A stretch of DNA of 64,000 nucleotides from a virus. The stretch is taken from IMG/VR virus record IMGVR_UViG_3300036715_001578, positions 49,080 to 113,079 of that record; one strand, 5' to 3'. A program made the position numbers and the translations under genes. Numbering within the stretch: position 1 is the first letter of the stretch; each line of letters starts with the position of its first letter. Under the pieces are notes generated by a model, which saw only the letters and a list, made by a program, of their open reading frames with translations, had not been told where the DNA came from and did not search any database. Below, one piece after another: positions 7,104 to 16,222 of this stretch.

Positions 7104-7972
7104 GGCTTAGCAGGTGGCTGGACATGGCACTCAGGATCGGTGCTCGGGTCGTAGTGTTCAGTTAGGGATGCGTGCGGAACGTCATCAGGATATTCTATGT
7201 CGCCGTCAACGATGTCCGAACGCACGATCACCTGTCCGATGAGTTGGTTGGGGTCAAACGGGGCTAGCTCGCCGTCCTCACCTACTTCGAGGATCTTGGT
7301 CCCACCTTCGCTGTCCATGTTTGCAAAGTTGAGCGTAATCGTGTTGATCAGGCCCTGCTTGACTTCAGCTGGCGGGCTAATCCAAGTCTCAAAGGTGAAG
7401 CTGAGGTTCCAGACGATGATGCGACGATCGGTGCCTGCTGGGTAGTTCTCCTCGTTGCCGATGGAGTCCAGGATGACCCGCGTGATCTTTGCCCAGTCAA
7501 ACGGCGAGTCATTGAACTGAACCTGCATCTCATAGTCAAAGATGATCAGAATCTGCTCGATGATCTGATAAGCCTGGTCGGTGTTGGAGGCGTAAATCGA
7601 CAGCTCGTAGGTCAGGTTGTACGGCGTCGGCATGGTCCGCTTGATGAACTTGACATCCTGCGGAAAGACGCCACCCTGCTCGAGATATGACTTACGGTCA
7701 TGAGTGCCGTGACCGTGCTTACGCTCAGGCGCCATCTCGATGCCGGTCAGGTAGCAGGACATGATCGGGAGAGTGTGCAAGGCGTTTTGCGTGTTGCGCG
7801 TCGCAATAGCCGCGGCTACCCGATCCGACGAGCCGTAACGGATCGGCACTACCAGCTCGTCAATCTCGCCGCACGCATTTTGTCCTGTGCGGACACGCAT
7901 GTTGGCGAAGATATTGGCGAAGACGATGGTCGCCTTCTTGAGCTGCTGATTGTAGTAGTAGCTATTGAGCAT
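7100..7972 (-). CDS. gp15: Tail sheath stabiliser and completion protein, T4 gp15
   Basis: A 290-residue protein starting MLNSYYYNQQLKKATIVFAN and containing TPYNLTYELSIYA and QAYQIIEQILIIFDY, which match T4 gp15 (MFGYFYN..., YELSIFTR, QIVEQILPYF) closely in order and spacing. gp15 caps the tail tube and sheath and joins the tail to the neck. An in-frame ATG 45 bases upstream would add residues across the late promoter, so 7972 is chosen. The late motif at 7977-7983 is four bases away, predicting a leaderless mRNA. Confidence 0.9.
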   Translation of the reverse strand: MLNSYYYNQQLKKATIVFANIFANMRVRTGQNACGEIDELVVPIRYGSSDRVAAAIATRNTQNALHTLPIMSCYLTGIEMAPERKHGHGTHDRKSYLEQGGVFPQDVKFIKRTMPTPYNLTYELSIYASNTDQAYQIIEQILIIFDYEMQVQFNDSPFDWAKITRVILDSIGNEENYPAGTDRRIIVWNLSFTFETWISPPAEVKQGLINTITLNFANMDSEGGTKILEVGEDGELAPFDPNQLIGQVIVRSDIVDGDIEYPDDVPHASLTEHYDPSTDPECHVQPPAKP

Positions 7973-7976
7973 GCGG

Positions 7977-7983
7977 CTATTTA
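7977..7983 (-). promoter_or_regulatory. Late promoter motif TAAATAG for gp15
   Basis: TAAATAG, then four bases, then ATG (7972). At T4 spacing the first transcribed base would be the A of ATG. Confidence 0.7.
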
Positions 7984-8013
7984 GGCCGCATAGCTCAACG
8001 GTTAAATTAAACG

Positions 8014-8531
8014 TCAATGTGAATCCCAGACATTGAACCCGCCACGGTCAGTGGTCAGGCCCAAGTCTCGCTTCATGTACGTAATGACAGCGTGGTTGAG
8101 CGCGCCGGCCATGGCCGTACTTATGGTCGGGGAGGTGACCCAAGACAAACATGATCGCTCCCTTCAAGGCCGCAACCTTTTGAGCAGACGCGTCATGATC
8201 CTTGAGTGCACGGGCGATGTTTCGGATGAAACCTTCAAACCCGGTCAGCTTGTCATGCCCCAAGTCCGCGACGTGCTTCGGGTTGACGCGCTTGAAGTCG
8301 GAGTCGAGCTCGTGCACGAGCTCGACGGCGTCTGTCACGAACGCTTGGTCATGCGCATGTGAGGCCAAGAAGTCACACAGGTCATGAAAGAATTGCTTCG
8401 GCTCAACGGCTGCAAGGTACTCTGTGAACTCAGCGTTGTCGCTCAGCGACGACAACGAATGGTCATAAAGCTGTTGCCACCCGTCAAAGTGGGGAACAGG
8501 CTCTTCGGTCAGGAACTTTTTTGAATGACAT
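8014..8531 (-). pseudogene. Late gene downstream of the VWA gene, with two single-base shifts
   Basis: An ATG at 8531 with GAGG six bases upstream reads MSF and then meets a run of six A; five would give MSFKKFLTEEPVPHFDGWQQ and the long open frame that follows. Near 8100 (GGCCATGGCC) a second +1 change leads from ...LPDHKYG into AMAGALNHAVITYMKRDLGL and a natural end at 8014. The span is two over a multiple of three, in line with two inserted bases. The corrected protein would be about 171 residues; FKKFLTE|E resembles a capsid-targeting peptide. Slippage on the A-run, error or decay cannot be separated here. Confidence 0.55.
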
Positions 8532-8538
8532 ACTGTCC

Positions 8539-10551
8539 TCACATGTGCGATGCGTTGTTGGAAATTTCCTTCATCGTAGTGCAAAACTTCGAGAAGGTCT
8601 CTTTGCTGTCCAAGAGGAGCCAGACATGCTTGCGGTACGAGTTGTACAAGTCGCGGAAGTGGGTTAGGTTCTCACCCCACAGCAAATCACCGTCTGAGAC
8701 TACAAGGCAATTATACCCTCTAGAAGCCAGCTTTTTGATCTGGCTGGCGAGGCTTGAGCTGAAAACTGTACCGCCGGACTTGTGATTCGACAGCACATGT
8801 TGCAGCTTTGACTTACCTAGAGGGCCAGGCTTACCGCTGTCAATGTCGGTGATGTTGTTGGCGTGGCCATGCTTACCAGGCGAGCACTCATAGATGTCGT
8901 AGTCGCCGCTGAAGATGAAGAGGTAGAAGTCGTCCTGAACGCCTGTCAGGCCTTGCCGTTGGACAAGCAGCTTGTCCAAGTTAGCCATGACGGTGTGAAT
9001 GACATAGGACATCGAGCCTGACGAGTCGATGATGACAGCCAGCTTGATCTTCTTCTTGTTCGGGTTCTTAACATCACCAGGCTTGATAGCGCCGCGGTTT
9101 GTCTTGATGACCTGCTGCATCGTGCCAATGGCTCGATGGCTGACCTTTTGGTAAGACTGGTCAAGCGTGAACGTGGTCTCGCCGATCATCTTCTTCAGCA
9201 GCGCGTCCCACTTGTAACGTGGGTTGGCTTGCGTGTAGTCAATCGGAGTCTTCTCGCCCTTTGAGTTGCCCACGGCGCGGTCTTCAGGCGGCTTGTTCTC
9301 GTAGTCAGGCGGCGGGGAGTCATCCTCGTCGGCCTGCTTATCCTTAACCTTCTTGTTCCACTTGTCAACGTCTTCGGGCTTCAGCTTGCGTTCAGCGGCC
9401 TTCTCGGTGCCGTCGGTGTTGCTACCCCCTTCAGAGTGGTCATCACCCATCCGGTCAAGCGTGTCGCCGAGCTCCTTCTTGCACTTGTCCTTCAGCTTAG
9501 CGAACTCGTTCTTGACCAGGTTGTACATCTCCTGGTACGAGCCTTGCTTGTGGAAGTTGACATATGAGCTAAACAAGCCCATCGGCAGCTGGGTGAAACC
9601 TTGCTGCACGAGCCGGTGGTTGGTGCGGAAGTCGCCCACCCAGTTGATCAGCATGTTAGACGCGTCGGGAATCACTTTCCGATAGTGGAAGTCCGAGTAC
9701 GTATAGTGCATGAACTCGTGACGAATCAGGAACTCGATGTACTCATACTCGTCAGGAATCTCGCCGCCGTTGGAGACGTACTTCTTGCCGTAGCGGTTAT
9801 CCTTAGGCTTGAGCTGCTTCAGATGGGCGAAGTCGATCAGGCTCTGGCAAAACTTGACGTTGAAGATGAACGTGCCGTCTGAGGTAGCAGCAGCGGTGTC
9901 GATGCCGCCGAAGCGCTTCTCGTTCTTCTCATTTAAGCCGTCGCCGACCAGCTTGATCTCGGGGTGATGAATGACGTGGAAGTCAATCATGTTCCGCAAC
10001 GGGAAGAACGAACGGGACTCAGCCTTGATCTTGCTAATCAACTTGCTGAAGATGATCGGGCTGAACTTTGGAGCCGTCTTGACCGGCGGCGCACGCTTAA
10101 CAAAGTGCGGCGAGACGGTCAACCTACGGATGATCTCCTCGATGTCAACGTCCTTATCCTCGATGGGATTGTCGCTGACAACGTCCTTCTTGCCCCCCTT
10201 CTTCCGCTCTTCCTCCGTTGGCGCTGCATCTTCGCCTTCAGGAGGCTTGTTCTCTTTCGGCGGAGGGCCCTTGCGGTCCCAGAACTTGTCAAACAAGATC
10301 GTCTCGATCATGTTGTCAGCCGCCGCTTCGTAAAGCACCGGTGAAATCTGAGCGACACAGTCGATTTGCTTGAGGCGCTCAGCTACCTCATCCTTGATCG
10401 CTTGAATCTTGTCTGGGTCGCCGCCGGTGACGTGGTCAATGATCTGCTTGATGTGCGGATCATTGAACGTTGTCTTGAGCAGCGGGACTTCAACCTTATG
10501 AGACTGAACGACGATGTCGTCATCAGCCTCGTTGAGCTTGCGCCGCGCCAT
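8539..10551 (-). CDS. VWA-domain protein with metallopeptidase-like domain
   Basis: A 670-residue protein. The N-terminal half holds a zincin-like motif HEFMH (His278, Glu279, His282) in a region resembling the putative metallopeptidase domain of bacterial VWA-like (DUF2201-type) proteins. A charged linker (about 355-440) follows. The C-terminal third is a von Willebrand factor A domain with the MIDAS motif DSSGSMS at about 509. Its start overlaps the stop of the double-AAA gene (TAATG), a typical MoxR/VWA pairing, in which the ATPase and VWA partner remodel or load target complexes. The operon is late. Targets are unknown. The N-terminus KLNE|A could be a protease site. Confidence 0.8.
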   Translation of the reverse strand: MARRKLNEADDDIVVQSHKVEVPLLKTTFNDPHIKQIIDHVTGGDPDKIQAIKDEVAERLKQIDCVAQISPVLYEAAADNMIETILFDKFWDRKGPPPKENKPPEGEDAAPTEEERKKGGKKDVVSDNPIEDKDVDIEEIIRRLTVSPHFVKRAPPVKTAPKFSPIIFSKLISKIKAESRSFFPLRNMIDFHVIHHPEIKLVGDGLNEKNEKRFGGIDTAAATSDGTFIFNVKFCQSLIDFAHLKQLKPKDNRYGKKYVSNGGEIPDEYEYIEFLIRHEFMHYTYSDFHYRKVIPDASNMLINWVGDFRTNHRLVQQGFTQLPMGLFSSYVNFHKQGSYQEMYNLVKNEFAKLKDKCKKELGDTLDRMGDDHSEGGSNTDGTEKAAERKLKPEDVDKWNKKVKDKQADEDDSPPPDYENKPPEDRAVGNSKGEKTPIDYTQANPRYKWDALLKKMIGETTFTLDQSYQKVSHRAIGTMQQVIKTNRGAIKPGDVKNPNKKKIKLAVIIDSSGSMSYVIHTVMANLDKLLVQRQGLTGVQDDFYLFIFSGDYDIYECSPGKHGHANNITDIDSGKPGPLGKSKLQHVLSNHKSGGTVFSSSLASQIKKLASRGYNCLVVSDGDLLWGENLTHFRDLYNSYRKHVWLLLDSKETFSKFCTTMKEISNNASHM

Positions 10552-13226
10552 TACTTTACGCCTTTGCTTAGCAGCTGCTTGATGTACTTCGTCATGCGCT
10601 GATTGATGTCGCCCAGGGCGTCATACTCATCATCGCTGATGGCATCGCTGCCGAGGAAGGTCAGCAGAGCTTCCTTCAGCGGTGGGATGAACTCTCGTGA
10701 CAAGCCGTGGATCATGATAGCGTGGACGAGCTCTCGCAAGAAGTACTCGAAGTGAGAAACCTTCGGGCCGTTCGCGATGTGCTTGATCGTGATCTTGTCA
10801 TCGGCCAGCTCGCGCATCAGGTGGGTCGCGTCGATCAGGAACTTCTGATCGTGGGCGCCACGATTCGAGAGGAACTCGTTCAAGTCCTGCTTGAAGATGC
10901 CCGGATCGATGTTCTGGATGTAGTTCGTGAAGGCGATGTTGTTGGCCAGCACGAAGTCCGTGTCACGGAAGGTCTTCTCAGCGATGTCCTCGAAGGTCAT
11001 GACCTTCGCTTTCTTGCTAATGAGGTCGAGACGGTCAGCCTCAGGGGCGGTCATGAACCACTCCTCCAAGTCATTCCAGAAGTCAGGCGAGCGGATGCCG
11101 TGCTTGTCTTCGATGATGAAGCTGAGCTTCTGCTTAAACGCCTCGTAGACCTTCTGCTTCAGCTTGTGCGCCATCTTGTCAACGGCTGCAGCGTCGTCGG
11201 TATCATGCGCTTCGCGCTTGAAACGGGACACTTTCGGGTCCATGTTGTGGCAAACACCCGAGTACATGTCCTCGAACTCGCGCGGCGACACGTAGATGTT
11301 GCTGCTGCCTAGGTTCAAGTGGAACTCAGTGTTGTCGCCGTCATGCTTGCCCTCATTGCGAGCGTCCTTGAACTTGTCGTAGAAGGCCGACGTGATCTCG
11401 AAGACAGCCTTGGCGATCTCTGGGTTCTTCAGCACCTTGGCAAGCTTCGGCTCAGTCTTTGTCTTGAGGAAGGTGACCGTCTGGTTCCAGCTAGCTCCAG
11501 CCGGGATGATGTCCAGGACGTCGCGCATGTGCTTGGTTAGCTCAGTCGTGCCTTGGTCATTCGGGTTGATAGCGGCGACCACGATCGAGCCTTTAGGCAG
11601 CTCGAGCGAGCCTTCATGACCAGGCTCACCCACGAACGTCTTGTCGAGGAGAATCCGACGCAGCGCGTTGAAGACCTTGGTAGAGGTCCGGTTCAGCTCA
11701 TCGAAGAAGATCAGGTACTTGTGCTCACGGCCTTCGAACTCTTTCCAGTCGATGTCCGGGTCAGAGCCTTCAGAACGCTTAGCGCCCGCGCCGTGCTCTT
11801 GAGAGCCCAGGTGATACTCCTTCAGGTGCTCCTTGAGCCAGCCTTCGCCTTCTTTGATCTTGTTCTTGATGATTTTGTAGAGGCCAGGCTCGGAGAACTT
11901 GACAGACAGCGAGCCCTTTTCATTCTCGTCCGACAGCGGCAAGCCGATGATGTCTTCTGGTGAAAGGGTATCGGTTGGAATCATGACAGGCACCAAGCCG
12001 AGCTCGAGAGCAACGTCGATGATGTGCGAGGTCTTGCCGATGCCAGGCAAGCCAGAGATGACTGGCACGTAGCTGCGATGCTCAGCCAGCTTCATCTTGA
12101 CTTCGAGCTGGTGCTTCAGCACGTCGCGCCAGTGCTCAACCGGGTGCAGGCCCTTTTGGCCGCCGCCGACCGACCAGCTCGACTCGACTTCGATGCCTGA
12201 CTGGTCTTTGATCAGCTCAGCGACAGCCGTAGCGACCTTCTGTGCAAGCTGTGACTTGGCGCCGGTCGTGTAGTTACGGAAGTTGGTGTGAACCTGGCTC
12301 ATCAGCACCTTGGCGTCCTTCTCGCTCTTGACAGGCATGCTGGCGTTGATGAGCAGCAACAGCTGTTCCCACCGGCGTGGCGATGTCCGAACGTCAGCGT
12401 TGGCGTCATCGTGCGAGAGGTCAGCGTCATCAAGCGCGTCAAAGAACTTGTCGACGAGCTGCATGTTCAGCTTAACGCGCGGGTTGTCTTGGAACTTCTT
12501 GACGAACCAAGAGAACCACTCCGCCTTGCCAGGATTGTCAAACTCAAGCTTGCTGTAGTCTTGGTTGAGCGCGATTCCTTCCACGCCCTCGTCGTTCATG
12601 TTTGACGCATAAACCACGTAGCAGGTCTTCGGCAGCTGATGCAAGCCAAGGTTGCCGTTCAGGATGCCCCGCAAGATATTGCGGATAGACATCGAGGTTT
12701 CGCGGTAGTACTCGTCCAGGAACAAGATGCAGTTGAAGTGCTCACGCAGCTCCTGCACCTCTTCTGAGAAGGTGTCATCCGTGCCGCCGAGCGCTTCGTG
12801 TAGGTGCTTGATAGCCGGAGAGCGCTTGATCGAAGCAAGCACCTGGGACTCAGGCACAATCTTGGAGTGCATGACCTGGTTATACAGGTCGGAGTCAGCC
12901 AGCTTAACGTCGAACTTGGCCTTGTGAGCCTCGATCTTGCCTTCGGTGCTCGTGTTCGACTCAGGGTGATAGACGATGAACGGGATGTTGATGATGTGCT
13001 CTTCAACCAAGTGCGGAGTTTCAATCAGCACAAGCTTGATGCCGGCGAGCTGTGCCAGCTGGCGCACGAATGAGGTCTTACCCACACCAGGGTCGCCGGC
13101 AAGCAGCAAGCCGCCCTTGACCGTCTGGTGCATCTTGGCCTTCATGTCAGCAAACACCGACTCAAGGTAGTCTAGCCGCTTTTCAGGAACGACAGACGAG
13201 ACAGAGAACTTTTTACCTTGCGCCAT
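10551..13226 (-). CDS. MoxR-type protein with two AAA+ domains
   Basis: An 891-residue ATPase. The first Walker A is GDPGVGKTS (residues 44-52) with ILFLDEYYRE as Walker B near 170. The second is GLPGIGKTS near 395, with LIFFDELNRTS near 505. The VVYASNMNDEG and VVAAINPNDQG segments are sensor-like. Such double MoxR-like ATPases act with VWA proteins, and the next gene encodes one. Its place in a late operon between gp15 and neck genes suggests a role in virion assembly, or in modifying host complexes late in infection. That role is inference; the ATPase assignment is secure. Confidence 0.85.
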   Translation of the reverse strand: MAQGKKFSVSSVVPEKRLDYLESVFADMKAKMHQTVKGGLLLAGDPGVGKTSFVRQLAQLAGIKLVLIETPHLVEEHIINIPFIVYHPESNTSTEGKIEAHKAKFDVKLADSDLYNQVMHSKIVPESQVLASIKRSPAIKHLHEALGGTDDTFSEEVQELREHFNCILFLDEYYRETSMSIRNILRGILNGNLGLHQLPKTCYVVYASNMNDEGVEGIALNQDYSKLEFDNPGKAEWFSWFVKKFQDNPRVKLNMQLVDKFFDALDDADLSHDDANADVRTSPRRWEQLLLLINASMPVKSEKDAKVLMSQVHTNFRNYTTGAKSQLAQKVATAVAELIKDQSGIEVESSWSVGGGQKGLHPVEHWRDVLKHQLEVKMKLAEHRSYVPVISGLPGIGKTSHIIDVALELGLVPVMIPTDTLSPEDIIGLPLSDENEKGSLSVKFSEPGLYKIIKNKIKEGEGWLKEHLKEYHLGSQEHGAGAKRSEGSDPDIDWKEFEGREHKYLIFFDELNRTSTKVFNALRRILLDKTFVGEPGHEGSLELPKGSIVVAAINPNDQGTTELTKHMRDVLDIIPAGASWNQTVTFLKTKTEPKLAKVLKNPEIAKAVFEITSAFYDKFKDARNEGKHDGDNTEFHLNLGSSNIYVSPREFEDMYSGVCHNMDPKVSRFKREAHDTDDAAAVDKMAHKLKQKVYEAFKQKLSFIIEDKHGIRSPDFWNDLEEWFMTAPEADRLDLISKKAKVMTFEDIAEKTFRDTDFVLANNIAFTNYIQNIDPGIFKQDLNEFLSNRGAHDQKFLIDATHLMRELADDKITIKHIANGPKVSHFEYFLRELVHAIMIHGLSREFIPPLKEALLTFLGSDAISDDEYDALGDINQRMTKYIKQLLSKGVK

Positions 13227-13229
13227 TGT

Positions 13230-13433
13230 TTACTCCAACCCGACAATACGATTATACAACTCTTTGTTGTCTCGAGCGATTAAACTCAACATGTGCTTGA
13301 AGCGATCAGACGCCGGGAAGATGACGGACTCGACCGGGTCGGGTGCCGGAGCGTCTTCAACGACAGGCACGACCTTAGGCTGGGTGATGGGCTCACGCAC
13401 CGCATCAATGTCAAGAAATTTGCTGATCTTCAT
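13230..13433 (-). CDS. Small protein of the AAA/VWA operon
   Basis: A 67-residue protein, MKISKFLDIDAV..., with a Pro/Val-rich middle and a C-terminal helix (RFKHMLSLIARDNKELYNR). The first eight residues, MKISKFLD, resemble the M-K-L-x-x-L-L-E peptide with Asp in place of Glu. It ends three bases before the AAA gene. Function unknown. Confidence 0.6.
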   Translation of the reverse strand: MKISKFLDIDAVREPITQPKVVPVVEDAPAPDPVESVIFPASDRFKHMLSLIARDNKELYNRIVGLE

Positions 13434-13439
13434 GTGGCT

Positions 13440-13757
13440 TTACGCTGTAGTGATAGTGACGGTGTTGCCTTGCTTGGCATTGAACTCGCGGGCCGCATCG
13501 CGGTAGGCTTCGAGCTCAGGATGTTCAGCCTTGAAGGCGCGAAATGCCTCCTTGGTCTCCCATTCCTCAACGGTTGTAAGAGTCAGGCCATCCTCCGACA
13601 CGCTCACATGGTCCCGAGAGATAAAACCAGGCGCGACTTTCTTGAGCTCGATCAAGGCCAAAGCTTGCTTGCGCAGCTTGTTAGACAGCGGTAGGTCCTT
13701 AACGAACTTGCCTGCTGAAGTTGACTTGACCGTAACGGTAGTGAGTGTGTAGGACAT
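13440..13757 (-). CDS. Hypothetical first gene of the AAA/VWA operon
   Basis: A 105-residue protein. HVSVSEDGLTLTTVEEWETK followed by a helical part and a final strand recalls a ferredoxin-like fold of the antibiotic biosynthesis monooxygenase type, but I see no decisive motif. A strong GGAGG site stands seven bases before ATG 13757, and a late motif lies just upstream, so this is the leader gene of a unit running to 8014. Confidence 0.6.
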   Translation of the reverse strand: MSYTLTTVTVKSTSAGKFVKDLPLSNKLRKQALALIELKKVAPGFISRDHVSVSEDGLTLTTVEEWETKEAFRAFKAEHPELEAYRDAAREFNAKQGNTVTITTA

Positions 13758-13771
13758 GATTGCCTCCGGAG

Positions 13772-13778
13772 CTATTTA
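13772..13778 (-). promoter_or_regulatory. Late promoter motif TAAATAG for the AAA/VWA operon
   Basis: TAAATAG followed by CTCCGGAGGCAATC and ATG. The TAA stop of the upstream metallopeptidase gene forms the first bases of the motif. Confidence 0.7.
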
Positions 13779-14591
13779 GGAAACCGAAAGCTCGTGCATG
13801 AAGAGCTTAACGGCCTTCTTCCACTTCATAGGCGCCCGGTTATAGAGCGTGTCGAAGAAGTTGCTGGTATCAGCAGGGTTCATCCACTCTGGCGGGTCAG
13901 CCGCGAGCACGTATGCGTCGGTTAGGGCGCGCTCGGTGTAACCTGGGATGGTCTTGTACTTTGCTTGCAGGTGCTTCAAGCGCCCGACCGCCGACTTGAT
14001 CAGCGGGTCAAACTCGATGTCACTCAGGTTGTAGTCGTCAGACTCAGCTTCGTAGTCTGAGTGCATGCGCGTCTGCTTGCCATGCTTGTAGTGCAATGAT
14101 TGGTACTGCACTAGGTGGGTCAGCTCATGCTCAAGCATCTTGATGAGCATCGGGACCTTGGACAGCGAAGCTTTTAGCGAGTCAAGCGTGCCGATTGACG
14201 GGCCTGTCATCCGTAAGTTGAACGGGGACAAGCGGATGAACGGGCCGTCATCCTCGTCATACATGCCCCCGCTGCGACCGAGCTTCTCATCCTTATCAAA
14301 GATCAGCCGCATGGCTACCGTGATGTCCACGGGGACGCCGTAGAAGGTCTCATCAATGACGAAGCTTCGAGTGCGAAACCGTTGGTGGCCGTTCTCAATG
14401 TCAGCAAGCGTTAGCTTAACGCCGTGACGAGTCTCGACCGCTCTAATAAGCCGTGTAGCATCAGATAAGTCAGAGCCGGTCATCCGCTTCGTGATGACCC
14501 GCTCGACATAGGCAAAGTACCACTCAAGCATCACAGTCCGCATCTCAGCAGTAACGGATGGAAGCTTGATCATGCCTTCAGTTAGCCTCAT
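13776..14591 (-). CDS. Zincin-type metallopeptidase-like protein
   Basis: A 271-residue protein with the zinc-binding motif HELTH (His155, Glu156, His159) inside LEHELTHLVQYQSL, followed by an acidic region that could hold the third ligand. It overlaps the gp14-like gene by four bases and ends in the late promoter of the next operon. It may process structural or host proteins. The N-terminus, MRLTE|G, could be a prohead-protease site (L-T-E), although it is very short. Confidence 0.65.
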   Translation of the reverse strand: MRLTEGMIKLPSVTAEMRTVMLEWYFAYVERVITKRMTGSDLSDATRLIRAVETRHGVKLTLADIENGHQRFRTRSFVIDETFYGVPVDITVAMRLIFDKDEKLGRSGGMYDEDDGPFIRLSPFNLRMTGPSIGTLDSLKASLSKVPMLIKMLEHELTHLVQYQSLHYKHGKQTRMHSDYEAESDDYNLSDIEFDPLIKSAVGRLKHLQAKYKTIPGYTERALTDAYVLAADPPEWMNPADTSNFFDTLYNRAPMKWKKAVKLFMHELSVS

Positions 14592-16198
14592 AGCTTCTTG
14601 TCCAGGTTAACCTTGTTCGGCGAAGCGAGCACCTTGTCGATGGTCCGCTTGTGCGACGAGTACTTGTCACGCGTGTTGACTTCGATCACGTTCCAGCGGG
14701 AGCCGTTCCACTTCAGCAGCCGATCAGGCGGTCGCAGGCTAGCAGGGAGGTTTGTGTAGGTCTGACGGTGGAAATGGCCTGCTGTGATCGTGTTGCCTGG
14801 CGGCAGGGCGTCGCCCGACGTGAACGCTTGACCATCAGCAGGTAAGGCGTCTTGCACATACGGGTCACGCCCGTCATAGGAGCCAGGCGGCTTGCCCATA
14901 GCCTTGCCTGACATGATGTTAGCCGGGTCACCGCCGACTTGAGGCACGTCATCCTTGCTCTTCTGGATGATAGCTTCAGTCGACTTATAGGCTTGGTCAT
15001 TCTGCAGCGCGCCCAGCAAGAAGTCGTCATCGGCTTGCGCTTGGTTGATCTTGCCTGGTGTGCCTAGCAGGTCACGATGCTCGACCGATGGCATGATCGG
15101 CTGGGCATAGAATTTGAACAGCTGCGGTTTCCAGTTGAATGCATAGCCTTCGGTCGCCCAGGCTGTGTCTGTCACCTCGAGCCACTTACGTACAGGCTTC
15201 AAGAAGGCGTCATACTGTACCTCGCCGGGCAGCTCGACCACGTCACCGACCACGATCGGGCGTCCTAGCTTCTGGACCATGACGGCGAAGCTGCAAGTGA
15301 AGATGTAGGTCTGTGGCAAGCTGATGCCGAACTTTGCTAGCTCAGACTGCACGTCAAGCAGGTCATATTGACACTTGAGGAGAGTAGACTGACGGTTGTA
15401 GGACCTGTCACGGTTCTCCATCAGGAAGAAGTCCTGAATGTTGTCAATGCTGGTAGCTGTAGCCTCAAGCAGGTGTAGCTCGATGACCTCCCACTGAGAG
15501 TTGGTCGAAACACCGTTGAAGAAGATTGGCACCAGGCGCCACTGGTTGTACATTGCATTCGATGGCACGCCTACAGTGACTAGGTCACTAGTGTCAGGCA
15601 AGGAAACGATTCCTACACGCTTCCACTCGAGACCGTCATCGCTCGCTTCCACTCGAGCTTTCGTAGCACGGTTTTCGGCGACCACACCCTGCCTGATCTT
15701 GAACGAGCCTACCTGCTTTCGAACAGGCTCAGGTGTGAAGTACCGCTCTTGCGGCGCGCCCAGCTTGTCCCACGCCTTCTTCGTGCCGAATGAGAAGCCG
15801 ATGAATGCGGGCGCGCTAATGACATCAGCACCTTGCTGAACAGAGCGCCACGAAGCGTCATTGACGTTGAAGGTGTCGAGCGCGTTGTAGCCTGACGGCG
15901 CGCCCGAGGACAGCGGATAGCCTGCCGACGTGACCATGTCAACGGTTGAGCCTTGACTGTGAACGCCAAGCATCGGGAAAACATTGACGGGGCCAGCGGC
16001 CATCTCCAGCGCTTCAGCCTGGAGGCTGGCGATGTAGTTGGCTTCGTTGTCAGCGCACTCTGATGTCGAGTAGTCAACCGTGCCGATGCAGACCTCAGGC
16101 GGCTTGTATACGGCAGGCGCCGTGTCGTATGCGAACTTTGGGTTCGGCGGACTGCAGTCAAGCGGTGCTGGGCCTGTAGGTGTAATCTCATCAGCCAT
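14588..16198 (-). CDS. gp14: Neck protein, T4 gp14-like, with F5/8 type C-like insert
   Basis: A 536-residue protein. The part from about 285 to 400 (FGISLPQTYIF, LGRPIVVGDVVELPGE, GYAFNWKPQLFKFYAQPIM) resembles neck protein gp14 of T4-like and cyanophage relatives. Residues about 105-246 (SDDGLEWKRVGIVSL, NQWRLVPIFF, WEVIELHLLE) look like a discoidin/F5-8 type C sugar-binding domain not present in T4. Gene order (gp13-like, then this, with gp15 further on) supports the role. A GGAGA site precedes ATG 16198. A carbohydrate-binding function is inferred. Confidence 0.7.
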   Translation of the reverse strand: MADEITPTGPAPLDCSPPNPKFAYDTAPAVYKPPEVCIGTVDYSTSECADNEANYIASLQAEALEMAAGPVNVFPMLGVHSQGSTVDMVTSAGYPLSSGAPSGYNALDTFNVNDASWRSVQQGADVISAPAFIGFSFGTKKAWDKLGAPQERYFTPEPVRKQVGSFKIRQGVVAENRATKARVEASDDGLEWKRVGIVSLPDTSDLVTVGVPSNAMYNQWRLVPIFFNGVSTNSQWEVIELHLLEATATSIDNIQDFFLMENRDRSYNRQSTLLKCQYDLLDVQSELAKFGISLPQTYIFTCSFAVMVQKLGRPIVVGDVVELPGEVQYDAFLKPVRKWLEVTDTAWATEGYAFNWKPQLFKFYAQPIMPSVEHRDLLGTPGKINQAQADDDFLLGALQNDQAYKSTEAIIQKSKDDVPQVGGDPANIMSGKAMGKPPGSYDGRDPYVQDALPADGQAFTSGDALPPGNTITAGHFHRQTYTNLPASLRPPDRLLKWNGSRWNVIEVNTRDKYSSHKRTIDKVLASPNKVNLDKKL

Positions 16199-16222
16199 TA
16201 GTCGTCTCCAATGTTTGCAGCT

